64,000 nt of DNA from Dyadobacter crusticola DSM 16708 (GTDB lineage: Bacteria > Bacteroidota > Bacteroidia > Cytophagales > Spirosomataceae). The notes beneath the pieces are model-generated. The model searched no databases and was not told the origin of the DNA. It saw nothing but the letters and a program-made list of their open reading frames with translations. Position 1 is the stretch's first letter. Every line of letters begins with the position of its first letter. The DNA lies in NCBI RefSeq assembly GCF_000701505.1, contig NZ_JNJB01000001.1:434001-498000 (forward strand), read 5' to 3'. The translations under genes were made by a program, and so were the position numbers. This document shows positions 15,952 through 24,365 of the stretch, in pieces.

Positions 15952-18210
15952 TCAAAAGAAGATCGTAGCAGATAGCTTTGCATTGAATGGAGTTCCGGGC
16001 GTGAAGTGTATTTCTTCCACAGCTGCGGCTTCATTCGCGAGCCGGCTTTCGGTTGCAAACTGCGTTTCTTTCCATTTGGTATTTAAAAGATTCTGAACCG
16101 AGAATCCGAGCATGAATTTCCCCTTGGTATAATTGACCTGCATATCGCTCCCGAAATAGCCTTTTGCTACAATGGAATTATCCTCATTAGCGGGCCGGTT
16201 GCCGAGATACCTGTACCGCAGCGAGCCGCTGAGCCCATTTGGCATTTGGAGTGACAATCCGCCTGTTGAAGTAAACAATGGCGCGAGCGGCAAATAATCC
16301 ATTCCCTCCTGTTCGCCAATAGCCCGCGGCTTGGCTGTACTGATATCCACATCTGCAAAAAGCGTTTTTGTAAGTTGGTAACGCATCGAAAGATCAATTC
16401 CCTGCCTTTTTGTTTTTCCGCTCGGCTCTACAACGCCAGCATCGCCTACATATACGAATTCCTGCTGCATCCACAAGTACCAGGCAGCCGCATTGACCAG
16501 CATTTTGGGAAAAGGTTTGAATATAAATCCAAGGTCAGAACCGTAAGCTCCTGGCAAAATCTGACGACCATTCTGAGGTACAACTACCCGCGTATCATTA
16601 GAGTGAAATCCCTTGCCCAAGTTCATATAAAGCTGAAACCTTGGATTGAATGTATAATACAGATTAAGCTTCGGCGAAACAATCGATCCACCTGCGTGCT
16701 GCTTTTCAGGCGCGCCAAGCAAGTCTTCGTACTGATCGCGGAAATAATCAACCCGCACGCCTGCATTTACCGTTAATCGACTGGTCACCTGAACTAGCTC
16801 GTCGAAGTAGGCAGATACGTTCATTTCATTGATATTGCCGAGTTTATACGCTTCGAGCATTGTTACCCGGTTTTTGGTGTGCGATAATTCTGTCCGGTCG
16901 GTCAGATCGTGGCGGTACTGAATGCCTGCGGTAGTTGTCCAGACTGTACTGCCTAAGTAAGCTTTTTTGGAAATACTTCCATTGTACCCGTACAGGTTAC
17001 GTTTCTCTTTTTGCCGGATCTGGTCTCCGTTTACGGGATCTTCGAGAAAGAATGTAAAGTTGGAATAAAGCTCAAAGTTGTAGTTACTGTAAAAGAGCTG
17101 GTTTTTGATCACAAAATCACGGGCAGTTACCGTAACGAGCTCTGCATTAAAATTGGTACGGCTGGTTTCTCCACCCTCAGTGGGATCAATGGACCCGTAA
17201 AAACCGATCTGACCGGATTCATAAGCCCGGTCGGGAATCTGGCCTGAGTGGTTCCATTTACTCCAGAAAGTCGAACCTGTTAAGGTCAGGCTGGTTTGCG
17301 GCGCAATGTGCCCGTGGTATTTCCCGAAAACATTCACGCGATTGAAATGCTGCGGATTGTCGAAATAGGAGTTGGTAAAGGAATACTCCGAGGCCACATA
17401 AGCAGATTGGTTCCGGTCTCTTCCTTTTTTGCCCAAAAGATCAACTCCCGCCACAGCACGAAAAGTGTCGAACTGCCCCGCTTCCAGCTTCACAAATGAT
17501 TGGTCCAATGCATCTTTGGTGCGGAATTCCGCCCAGCCGGCTGTGGTGAAATTCCCTTTATCTGCATTGTAAGGTCCTTTTTTGAAGTCAACTCCCTGCA
17601 CCAGCTCGGGAATTACAAAATGCAGGTCGGCATAACCTTGCCCGTGCGCATGAGAAACCATATTTACCGGCATCCCGTCGACGGTAAGCCGGATATCTGT
17701 TCCATGGTCAATATCAAATCCACGCAGAAAAAGCTGCTCCGCCTTTCCGCCGCCTGCATGCTGGCCGATGAACAGCCCCGGTACGATCCTGAGTATCTCA
17801 TGCGAATTGGTGATCGGCCTGAGCTTGATATCCAGACTGCTGATCAGCTGCTGGTCGTGCGCGCGCTGCGACGAGACCAGCACTTCGGTGAGCATGATAT
17901 CCGATTTTGACAATACCGTTTTAACAAACTCGGTTTTATCTTCCGTAACAGTCACTTCAATTACCTGCGCGCCGAAACTGAGGTGCGATATCTCGATCTT
18001 GTACTGCGCGGGAACGAGCCCTTCAAATCGATATTGACCGAGCTCATTGGTAACAGTGGCTTTCCCCAGCCCTGACAGTTGAATGGAAGCGCCGGCGACG
18101 GGCAGGTTAGTCGCCTTGTCCTGCACCATACCGGAAATACTTCCAAGGTGCGCGTATGCAGCTGCATTCACCAATGCGATCAAGCCAAAAAGAAGCAGAA
18201 ATTTTTTCAT
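15952..18210 (-). CDS. TonB-dependent outer-membrane receptor
   Basis: About 752 residues from the ATG at 18210: signal peptide MKKFLLLFGLIALVNAAAYA, a carboxypeptidase-regulatory-like domain (SGMVQDKATNLPVAGASIQL), a plug with RIVPGLFIGQHAGGGKAEQ and VSHAHGQGYADLHF, then a beta-barrel ending in Phe (NAKLSATIFF). The open frame reaches 18300, but a -7 promoter element lies at 18226-18233, inside that extension, which supports 18210. The His-rich plug motif recurs in one receptor group; the cargo is unknown. The gene is monocistronic. Confidence 0.85.
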   Translation of the reverse strand: MKKFLLLFGLIALVNAAAYAHLGSISGMVQDKATNLPVAGASIQLSGLGKATVTNELGQYRFEGLVPAQYKIEISHLSFGAQVIEVTVTEDKTEFVKTVLSKSDIMLTEVLVSSQRAHDQQLISSLDIKLRPITNSHEILRIVPGLFIGQHAGGGKAEQLFLRGFDIDHGTDIRLTVDGMPVNMVSHAHGQGYADLHFVIPELVQGVDFKKGPYNADKGNFTTAGWAEFRTKDALDQSFVKLEAGQFDTFRAVAGVDLLGKKGRDRNQSAYVASEYSFTNSYFDNPQHFNRVNVFGKYHGHIAPQTSLTLTGSTFWSKWNHSGQIPDRAYESGQIGFYGSIDPTEGGETSRTNFNAELVTVTARDFVIKNQLFYSNYNFELYSNFTFFLEDPVNGDQIRQKEKRNLYGYNGSISKKAYLGSTVWTTTAGIQYRHDLTDRTELSHTKNRVTMLEAYKLGNINEMNVSAYFDELVQVTSRLTVNAGVRVDYFRDQYEDLLGAPEKQHAGGSIVSPKLNLYYTFNPRFQLYMNLGKGFHSNDTRVVVPQNGRQILPGAYGSDLGFIFKPFPKMLVNAAAWYLWMQQEFVYVGDAGVVEPSGKTKRQGIDLSMRYQLTKTLFADVDISTAKPRAIGEQEGMDYLPLAPLFTSTGGLSLQMPNGLSGSLRYRYLGNRPANEDNSIVAKGYFGSDMQVNYTKGKFMLGFSVQNLLNTKWKETQFATESRLANEAAAVEEIHFTPGTPFNAKLSATIFF

Positions 18211-18225
18211 AAAGTTGGTAAAGCG

Positions 18226-18233
18226 CAAACTTA
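18226..18233 (-). promoter_or_regulatory. -7 promoter element for the second TonB receptor
   Basis: The minus strand reads TAAGTTTG, a perfect TAnnTTTG. The predicted RNA start at about 18219 leaves a leader of roughly ten bases before the ATG at 18210. A -33 TTTG is not clear. Confidence 0.5.
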
Positions 18234-18498
18234 GAATATGTTTTTCTGAATTGACAGGCAATTTTCCACTCGAAATATCTCTACAAAATTTATAAGTCAT
18301 TGTGCGAGAATCGATTTTATATTTATTTTAATATCTTGCGAAGCTGGTTATTGTAACACTAGTACGCAGCCAGGAATCCTTAGTACAAGTTATTTCGTAT
18401 CTCAATGCGTATATAGTTTAATTACGGCAAGGAACCCTTTTCTATCAAACACTTTATCAATCACGATTCAACAAGCGTGTTGAGTACAATTTGTCAAA

Positions 18499-19233
18499 AT
18501 GAATATTCTAATTGTTGAGGACGATTTTATCATAGCCAGACACCTCCAATTTCTCCTGAATGGATTTGGCTATGAGGCCAATGACATTGCTTCTGACTAC
18601 GCTACCGCGGTAGAAATGCTGAATTCCAAGATCTTCCATCTGGCGCTTCTTGACATTAATCTGAACGGCTACCAGACCGGTATTGACCTTGCCGATCATA
18701 TCCGGGAAAATCTGGGTATACCGTTTTTGTTCTTGTCGAGCCACGATGATATTGCGGTGGTAAATGCAGCCTTGCAATCGGCGCCGCATGCATTTTTACA
18801 AAAGCCTTTTCAGAAGATTACGGTATATACTGCGGTGAAGCTCGCGCTGGAAAACTACCGCCTTGCTATGTTGGCCGGAGAGAGTAAAAGCAAGGAAAAA
18901 GAAGATACGACGGTAATTAAAGACGCACTGTTTATCAAAGAGAAACAGATGTTTACGAAAATTCAGCTGGCCGATATCCTTTACATTCGCAGTGACGACA
19001 ATTATCTTGAACTACATACGAGAAGCAAAAAATATACGATCCGGGAAACTTTGAAAAACATGCTTCAACAGCTTCCAGTCAATCTGTTTTTCCGGGTACA
19101 CAAATCCTTCATCATCAATCTGAATGCAATTACGGCGATCGACTATGTGCATGTAATGATCAACGATATTGAAATTCCGATCACCAACGACAACCGGAAC
19201 GATCTGCTCAGCAGGGTTAAAACATTTTCCTGA
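18499..19233 (+). CDS. LytTR-family response regulator, orphan
   Basis: A 244-residue response regulator. The receiver domain (1-122) has the acidic pair in IVEDD, the phospho-acceptor D52 in LALLDINLNG, the Ser in FLSSHD and the Lys in FLQKPF. A linker leads to a LytTR DNA-binding domain (about 145-242, IKEKQMFTKIQLADILYIRS and FFRVHKSFIINL). LytTR regulators in Bacteroidota normally pair with a histidine kinase of the LytS/YehU type, and none is adjacent. The 265 bases before it contain no gene. A long gap with hairpins follows. Confidence 0.9.
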   Translation: MNILIVEDDFIIARHLQFLLNGFGYEANDIASDYATAVEMLNSKIFHLALLDINLNGYQTGIDLADHIRENLGIPFLFLSSHDDIAVVNAALQSAPHAFLQKPFQKITVYTAVKLALENYRLAMLAGESKSKEKEDTTVIKDALFIKEKQMFTKIQLADILYIRSDDNYLELHTRSKKYTIRETLKNMLQQLPVNLFFRVHKSFIINLNAITAIDYVHVMINDIEIPITNDNRNDLLSRVKTFS

Positions 19234-19661
19234 CCGGCATTGAAGTTTGACCGTGCTTTACCCATTAATTACCGGACTTCACCCCTATAAACTTCGGGTT
19301 TGTCCCAAAATTTTGGGAGATCGACGGTATAGAACTATTTTCATGTAGATCGACATCTGTGTTTTAGTTAATTTTTTAAAAAAATAATTACACTGACTGT
19401 TAAAAAAATCAAGGTGCGACAGATCTATTTTAATCCTGCTATCGTATCTATATGAAATGGCACTAAATAGCAGTTTTTTTGCATTATACATGCATTCTTC
19501 AAGAGCTTATAACCTAAACTAAATCATTTTGCGCCTTTAATTAAATATCGTTGAGAATAATTAAACATCCCTGGGAAGCTATCCCTGGGATGTTTTGTTT
19601 TAGGGCGCAAAAGTATGGTTATCTGACCGGCACTTCAATTGCACCGGAAATATGTGCACGC
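19234..19661. other. 428-base gap with palindromes and a nested hairpin, possible small RNA
   Basis: No convincing gene is seen. At 19303-19318 is a perfect 16-base palindrome (TCCCAAAA then TTTTGGGA). At 19563-19596 a strong hairpin has arms AAACATCCCTGGGA and TCCCTGGGATGTTT around AGCTA, followed on the plus strand by TGTTTT. An outer repeat, TTTTGCGCC near 19529 and GGCGCAAAA near 19608, encloses it. The minus strand reads TACTTTTG (a perfect TAnnTTTG) at about 19608-19615. The hairpin could terminate namZ on the minus strand, or end or form a short RNA. Confidence 0.45.
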
Positions 19662-20927
19662 TCAGGGATAAAGCAGGTACTTTTTTCTTGCTTCCTTAAA
19701 TTGTGAAAGCCCTGGCTCCCAGCTTTTGCGGATTTCCTCCTCGGAAGCGCCGGCGATGATTTGTTTTCTCAGGTTTTCGGTACCTGCGAGCTTATCAAAA
19801 TCGCCCATTTGCTTGCTTTGAGATCTGTCAAAGAAGCGTGCTTTGTCGGGATAGGCTTTGTACATTTCCATCAGCCACCCGAGGTTGAGCTTGCCTGATT
19901 TTCTTACCGACGTAAGATCATATTTCCGCAGATCCAATCCGTAACATTCCAGATCCTGGTGCAGCGGCGTTTCGCTCATGCCTTTGATACTTTGGGGCTT
20001 AAACGAGAATTCGTACTTACCCTTTAAAGCAGGTGCGCCCAGCACTGTAAATGGCATGTAAGTGCCACGTCCCTGGCTGATGATGGTGCCTTCAAACATA
20101 CAGATATGCGGATATAACATCACCGACTGCTGCGTATTGAGGTTTGGGGAAGGCAGCACGGGCAGGGTGTAAGGTGTATCGTGCGTGTAGTTGGCCACTT
20201 TGATAATTTTCAGCTTGCACTGCATCTTGTTTGGCAGCCAGCCTTCTCCATTGATCATCTGCGCAAATTCTCCAACGGTCAGTCCATGCGAAATGGGGAT
20301 ACGGTACATCCCTATCCCTGAATGCAGATGATCTTCGAGAATGGGGCCGTCGATCAGAAAACCGTTTGGGTTTGGACGGTCGAGGATCAGCATTTCCTTA
20401 TTATTCTCGGCGCAAGCCTCCATGACGTGGCCGAGTGTATTGATATAAGTATAAAAACGGGCACCCACATCCTGGATATCGAATACAATCAGGTCGAGCT
20501 TTGCCATTTGTTCATTAGTCGGCCGCTTTAATTTGCCGTATAATGAAATCGCCGGAATCCCTGTTTTCGGGTCAACACTGTCACTTACCTTATCTCCATT
20601 ACTCGCAGTGCCACGGAAACCGTGCTCCGGCCCGAAAATGGTTACAATGTTGATCCCAAGCGAAACCAGGCTGTCTACCATCGGTTTGCTCCCGATAATG
20701 GAAGTTTGATTTACCACAATCCCTACCTTTTTACCTTTCAGATAACCAATGTACTCCGAGATCTGGTCGGCAGCGGTAACCGGCATTTTGGCTGGCCGCT
20801 CAGTCCCGGCAGTGTTAATGGAATCGTTGGTTGAAAGAACCGGGTTTTTAGAAGCGGAGGAATTGACGCAGTTGCCCAGCAAGCCAAGTGTCAGTGTCAG
20901 ACTAAATACGGTTAAAAGGGTTTTCAT
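19662..20927 (-). CDS. namZ: Exo-beta-N-acetylmuramidase, NamZ/DUF1343 family lipoprotein
   Basis: A 421-residue protein. The N-terminus is a lipoprotein signal (LLGNC, Cys20). The body is the DUF1343 domain with VGIVVNQTSIIG, FGPEHGFRG, LIVFDIQDVGARFYTYI and LDRPNPNGFLIDGP. Family members related to Bacillus NamZ release terminal N-acetylmuramic acid from peptidoglycan fragments, pointing to cell-wall recycling in the periplasm or at the membrane. Activity of this copy is inferred. The gene is single, and a palindromic element lies directly upstream. Confidence 0.85.
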   Translation of the reverse strand: MKTLLTVFSLTLTLGLLGNCVNSSASKNPVLSTNDSINTAGTERPAKMPVTAADQISEYIGYLKGKKVGIVVNQTSIIGSKPMVDSLVSLGINIVTIFGPEHGFRGTASNGDKVSDSVDPKTGIPAISLYGKLKRPTNEQMAKLDLIVFDIQDVGARFYTYINTLGHVMEACAENNKEMLILDRPNPNGFLIDGPILEDHLHSGIGMYRIPISHGLTVGEFAQMINGEGWLPNKMQCKLKIIKVANYTHDTPYTLPVLPSPNLNTQQSVMLYPHICMFEGTIISQGRGTYMPFTVLGAPALKGKYEFSFKPQSIKGMSETPLHQDLECYGLDLRKYDLTSVRKSGKLNLGWLMEMYKAYPDKARFFDRSQSKQMGDFDKLAGTENLRKQIIAGASEEEIRKSWEPGLSQFKEARKKYLLYP

Positions 20928-20964
20928 GGGATTAGAATTGGTTGCTTTAAAACTAAGTTTTTAT

Positions 20965-21036
20965 TGCCACGAATACACGAATCCCCACGAATTTTCGTGA
21001 TTCCTTCGCGGCGGTCGCTGCGGTGTATTCGTGGCA
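20965..21036. repeat. 72-base palindromic element of the CCACGAAT type
   Basis: Outer arms TGCCACGAATACAC (20965-20978) and GTGTATTCGTGGCA (21023-21036) are perfect complements. Inside are two smaller hairpins: CACGAATTTTCGTG at 20986-20999 and CGCGGC...GCTGCG at about 21007-21022. It fills the gap between namZ and the radical SAM gene. It looks like a non-coding, possibly mobile, foldback element. Confidence 0.7.
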
Positions 21037-21041
21037 TAAAT

Positions 21042-22094
21042 TTAGAAAAGCCGCATTTGTCCGGCGCGCAGAAATTGGCTGGTATCTACCGGCGGGAGCT
21101 CTCTACCTTTGAAATACTTGCGGCAGGCCAGATCGTGCAATTGCCTGATATGCTCGGCAAAATGCCCCTCGCCTACCATTCGCAGCCCAAAGCGGGAATC
21201 ATTAACCTGTCCGCCGTGACATTCTTTGATCTGGTTTAACACCTTAGCCGCACGATCAGGAAAATGGTGGTGAACCCATTCATCGAACAAGGTAGCTATC
21301 GCGCCATTTAGCCGCACAACCGTATAATTGGCCCAAAGCGCGCCATTGTCAGCTGCGGCTTCGATGATTGCAGGAATTTCGTGGTCATTCAGGCCGGGAA
21401 TGATCGGCGCTGTCATCACACCCATCGGTACGCCGATTTCGGTAAGGGCTTTCACCACTTGAAGGCGGCGCTTTCCGGTGACTGTACGCGGTTCCAGCTT
21501 GTGTCTCAGATCCTCATTGAGCGAAGTAATGGATATGGCGCCGTGAACCAGATTAAGCTTCGCGAGCTTTTCCAGAACATCCACATCCCGCAGGATCAAT
21601 GCATTTTTTGTGAGTACACTCACCGGGTTGCGGTAGCGCAGACATATTTCCAGGATTTGTCTGGTGAGTCGGTATTTTTTCTCGCCGGGTTGGTAACAGT
21701 CTGTATTACCGGATATGTGAATGCTCTTCGGCTCCCATTTTTTGGAATTGAAGAGCTTTTCTAGCAATTGCGGCGCATTCTTTTTAACAATGATCTTGGT
21801 TTCAAAATCAAGTCCGGCGGAGTAGCCCCAATATTCGTGCGAGTTACGGGCGTAGCAATAAATACAACCATGCTCACACCCCCGGTAAGGATTAATGGAA
21901 TGGAAAGTGCCGAGATCCGGACTGTCAGAGACGCTTAATAAAGTTTTGGATTGCTCTTCGATGAACTGGGTCTTGGGATTTACCTCAGGCTCTTCCCACT
22001 GCTGCCAGTCTTCGGAAGTGTATTCCGTGCTTTGCTTGAAGAATTTGTTGTTGGGATTGATGGCGGCTCCCCTACCGCGAACACGGTTGTCCAT
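21042..22094 (-). CDS. PA0069-family radical SAM protein (SPL-like)
   Basis: A 350-residue radical SAM enzyme. The cluster-binding motif is YRGCEHGCIYCYAR, a Cys-x3-Cys-x2-Cys arrangement. Upstream, GRGAAINPNNKF and EDWQQWEEPEVNPKTQ are characteristic of the PA0069 group, related to spore photoproduct lyase. The radical SAM barrel continues with ISGNTDCYQPGEKKYRLTRQ and VLTKNALILRDVDVL. The reaction is unknown for this family. It lies downstream of the M42 peptidase on the same strand, with a 138-base gap that contains a hairpin. Confidence 0.85.
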   Translation of the reverse strand: MDNRVRGRGAAINPNNKFFKQSTEYTSEDWQQWEEPEVNPKTQFIEEQSKTLLSVSDSPDLGTFHSINPYRGCEHGCIYCYARNSHEYWGYSAGLDFETKIIVKKNAPQLLEKLFNSKKWEPKSIHISGNTDCYQPGEKKYRLTRQILEICLRYRNPVSVLTKNALILRDVDVLEKLAKLNLVHGAISITSLNEDLRHKLEPRTVTGKRRLQVVKALTEIGVPMGVMTAPIIPGLNDHEIPAIIEAAADNGALWANYTVVRLNGAIATLFDEWVHHHFPDRAAKVLNQIKECHGGQVNDSRFGLRMVGEGHFAEHIRQLHDLACRKYFKGRELPPVDTSQFLRAGQMRLF

Positions 22095-22185
22095 TTGTTA
22101 ATGATTTGCATAGTTGTTGATGTTTAAATGGGTTGTATGGGTCCTTTGTTGGTCATCCTAAGCGCAGCCAAAGCTACTTTTAGGC

Positions 22186-22227
22186 TTGTCAGGCTGAGCG
22201 CGGCTTCGGCTGCGCTCAGCCTGACAA
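22186..22227. repeat. REP-like palindrome with UUCG loop
   Basis: Arms TTGTCAGGCTGAGCGC (22186-22201) and GCGCTCAGCCTGACAA (22212-22227) are perfectly complementary. The inner GGCTTCGGCT can extend the stem to a C(UUCG)G loop. A degenerate half copy (GTCATCCTAAGCGCAGCC) lies just upstream, from about 22152. The flanks lack a T-run, so it is not a plain terminator. Similar GTCATxCTGAGCG sequences recur in many bacterial genomes. Confidence 0.7.
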
Positions 22228-22232
22228 TTAAC

Positions 22233-23303
22233 TTATTTGATGTACCTGAAATCCTCGTCGCCTTTGAGGGACAAAAGCACGTCGTACATCAGCTGAATTA
22301 CATTTTTCACATCTTCCTTATGTACCATTTCCACGGTAGTGTGCATGTATTTAAGCGGCAACGATATCAATGCGGATGCGATGCCCTCGGTAGCGTATGC
22401 AAATGAATCCGTATCAGTCCCGGTAGACCGGCTCACAGCCTGGCGCTGGAACGGAATGTTTTTCTCAGTAGCTACACCGATTAGCATATCGCGCACATTG
22501 TTCTGTACAGCCGGACCGTAGCAGATCACCGGGCCGTTTCCGGCTTTCAAGTCGCCCTGTTCCTTTTTGTTGTACATCGGCGACTGCGTGTCGTGAGTAA
22601 CGTCGGTACAAATCGCCAGATCGGGCTTCAACCTGCGTGCGATCATTTCTGCGCCGCGCAAGCCGATTTCTTCCTGCACCGCATTCACAACATACAATGT
22701 AAACGGAAGCTTCACATTGTTTTCATGCAGCATACGCGCTACCTCAGCGATCATAAAACCGCCCATTCTGTTGTCTAGCGCGCGACCTACATAGTACTTC
22801 TCATTGAGCTCATCGAGCCCGTCGGCAAACGTTACTACTGTGCCGACATGAATGCCCATTTCAAAAACTTCATCTTTTTTGGCAGCGCCGACGTCGATGA
22901 ACAGCTCGTGTACTTTCGGCACCTGATCTTTGGCCACGTCACGCACGTGAATAGCCGGCCAGCCAAATACCCCTTTGACAACACCTTTGGCAGTATGCAG
23001 ATTAACACGCATCGAAGGTGCGATAGCTGCATCCGAGCCGCCGTTTCTACGTACGTGAATGTAGCCGTCGTCGGAGATGTAATTCACAAACCAGGAAATT
23101 TCATCGGAATGAGCCTCGATCACCACTTTGTAATCCTGCCCCGGGCCGATTACACCGACTGCGGTACCATAAGTGTCAATTATTTCCTCTTCAATATAGG
23201 GCCTGAGGTAGTCAAGCCAGATTTGCTGACCAGTTGATTCGAAACCGGTTGGCGATGCATTGTTTAGATACTTATAAAGAAATTCTACGCTCTTGTCTGC
23301 CAT
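22233..23303 (-). CDS. M42-family aminopeptidase
   Basis: A 356-residue cytoplasmic metallopeptidase of the M42 (glutamyl aminopeptidase, FrvX/YsdC-like) family. Two-metal site residues are seen in VIEAHSDE, GRALDNRMGG, AVQEEIGLRG with the catalytic Glu, CTDVTHDT and KYMHTTVEM. These enzymes form large tetrahedral assemblies that trim peptides made by proteases. The length is normal. A small membrane-protein gene lies 69 bases upstream on the same strand, so they may share a transcript. Confidence 0.9.
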   Translation of the reverse strand: MADKSVEFLYKYLNNASPTGFESTGQQIWLDYLRPYIEEEIIDTYGTAVGVIGPGQDYKVVIEAHSDEISWFVNYISDDGYIHVRRNGGSDAAIAPSMRVNLHTAKGVVKGVFGWPAIHVRDVAKDQVPKVHELFIDVGAAKKDEVFEMGIHVGTVVTFADGLDELNEKYYVGRALDNRMGGFMIAEVARMLHENNVKLPFTLYVVNAVQEEIGLRGAEMIARRLKPDLAICTDVTHDTQSPMYNKKEQGDLKAGNGPVICYGPAVQNNVRDMLIGVATEKNIPFQRQAVSRSTGTDTDSFAYATEGIASALISLPLKYMHTTVEMVHKEDVKNVIQLMYDVLLSLKGDEDFRYIK

Positions 23304-23372
23304 ATTTTGCTTTTAAAATTGCGACTAAAATGTACTTTTTCCTTCAGAACGGATTGGCATCAGGCAACTTCA

Positions 23373-23702
23373 CTAATCCCGCAAATACTTCAAAAAAGCC
23401 CAGAAACGCCTTTTTTCAAGATACGCAAGATCGGATTGATGCTGAAAAGCTTCCCGTTCAAAGGAAATATGAAGATAGGCTAAATAATGTTTTTTGTACT
23501 GAACCAGCCTTATAAAATATTCGATGAAGTACCAGAGGTAGAAAACGATCAGTCCAAGCTCAATTTGCTGTTTCAAGTGAATGCGTTCATGATTGATCAG
23601 GAAACGACTGGGCGATTTTCGTTTCAGCAAAATGAACGGAAAAAGGGCCATAGCGTCCACCCAGAGGAAAGAGACAGTGAGGATAAAGCCTTTGGGGATC
23701 AT
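23373..23702 (-). CDS. Small membrane protein with an HEXXH motif
   Basis: A 109-residue protein. Hydrophobic segments lie at about 5-25 and 50-66. Between them is HERIH at residues 38-42, an HEXXH zinc-binding motif (INHERIHLKQQIELG), and a second acidic motif follows at SFEREAF (80-86), which could supply a third ligand. The layout resembles a minimal M56/BlaR1-like peptidase core, and I recall similar short proteins in Bacteroidota. Activity is unproven; no function is assigned. It lies upstream of the M42 peptidase gene on the same strand, with a heptamer array before its start. Confidence 0.6.
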   Translation of the reverse strand: MIPKGFILTVSFLWVDAMALFPFILLKRKSPSRFLINHERIHLKQQIELGLIVFYLWYFIEYFIRLVQYKKHYLAYLHISFEREAFQHQSDLAYLEKRRFWAFLKYLRD

Positions 23703-23710
23703 AGGGGTCG

Positions 23711-23779
23711 GGGGCTATCGGCGTCGGCTATCGGCGGTCGGCTGTCAGCTTTTAGCTATTAGCTATTAGCTATTAGCAA
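23711..23779. repeat. Heptamer array B, single orientation
   Basis: Eight contiguous in-register heptamers from 23724 to 23779: TCGGCTA, TCGGCGG, TCGGCTG, TCAGCTT, TTAGCTA, TTAGCTA, TTAGCTA, TTAGCAA. An imperfect stretch from 23711 adds GGGGCTA plus a 6-base unit. The units drift from GC-rich to AT-rich along the array. It separates the greA terminator from the start of the small HEXXH gene. Confidence 0.8.
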
Positions 23780-23820
23780 AAAAAATGGATCGCTATATCT
23801 TACAGATACCACGATCCACT
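23778..23820 (-). terminator. Intrinsic terminator of greA
   Basis: The minus strand has stem arms GTGGATCG and CGATCCAT around an inner stem (TATCT...AGATA), followed by eight T. It begins about 17 bases after the greA stop. Confidence 0.85.
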
Positions 23821-23836
23821 TCTTAGTTTGAAAAAT

Positions 23837-24319
23837 TTACTCCAGAAACCGGCTGATATCCAGTACTTCAAACTCCATTAAACCGGCTGGAACCTTGATT
23901 TCTGTTGTTTCGCCTACTTTTTTACCCAGTAAGCCTTTTCCGATTGGTGAGCCTACGGAGATTTTGCCGGCTTTCAGGTCGGCTTCCTCTTCCGACACCA
24001 GTGTGTATGTTACCTCCATTCCATTTTTACGGTTTTTAATCTTCACTTTGGAAAGGACTGAAACCTGGGAGTTATCTATGGCAGATTCGTCGATTACGCG
24101 GGCGTTGGAAAGAATTTCTTCCAGCTTTGCAATTTTCATTTCGTGCATTCCCTGCGCATCTTTTGCTGCGTCATATTCAGCATTTTCACTCAAATCCCCC
24201 TTGTCGCGCGCTTCTGCAATCTGACGTGCAATTTCCGTGCGGCCTTTGGTTTTCATATCATTCAGCTCATTCCTCAGCTTTGTTAATCCTTCTTCCGTAT
24301 AGTATGAAATTTTAGCCAT
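23837..24319 (-). CDS. greA: Transcription elongation factor GreA
   Basis: GreA rescues backtracked RNA polymerase by stimulating transcript cleavage. The 160-residue protein has the usual N-terminal coiled coil (residues 1-75), with the acidic tip in EARDKGDLSENAEYDAAKD. The C-terminal FKBP-like domain includes VGSPIGKGLLGKKVGE. The length is typical. It has its own terminator and is preceded by a structured leader that may end transcription early. The fmt gene diverges from it. Confidence 0.97.
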   Translation of the reverse strand: MAKISYYTEEGLTKLRNELNDMKTKGRTEIARQIAEARDKGDLSENAEYDAAKDAQGMHEMKIAKLEEILSNARVIDESAIDNSQVSVLSKVKIKNRKNGMEVTYTLVSEEEADLKAGKISVGSPIGKGLLGKKVGETTEIKVPAGLMEFEVLDISRFLE

Positions 24320-24365
24320 GACCTTATTTTGGTTTTAAGTCTTATAAATTTTTGAATTACCAGAT

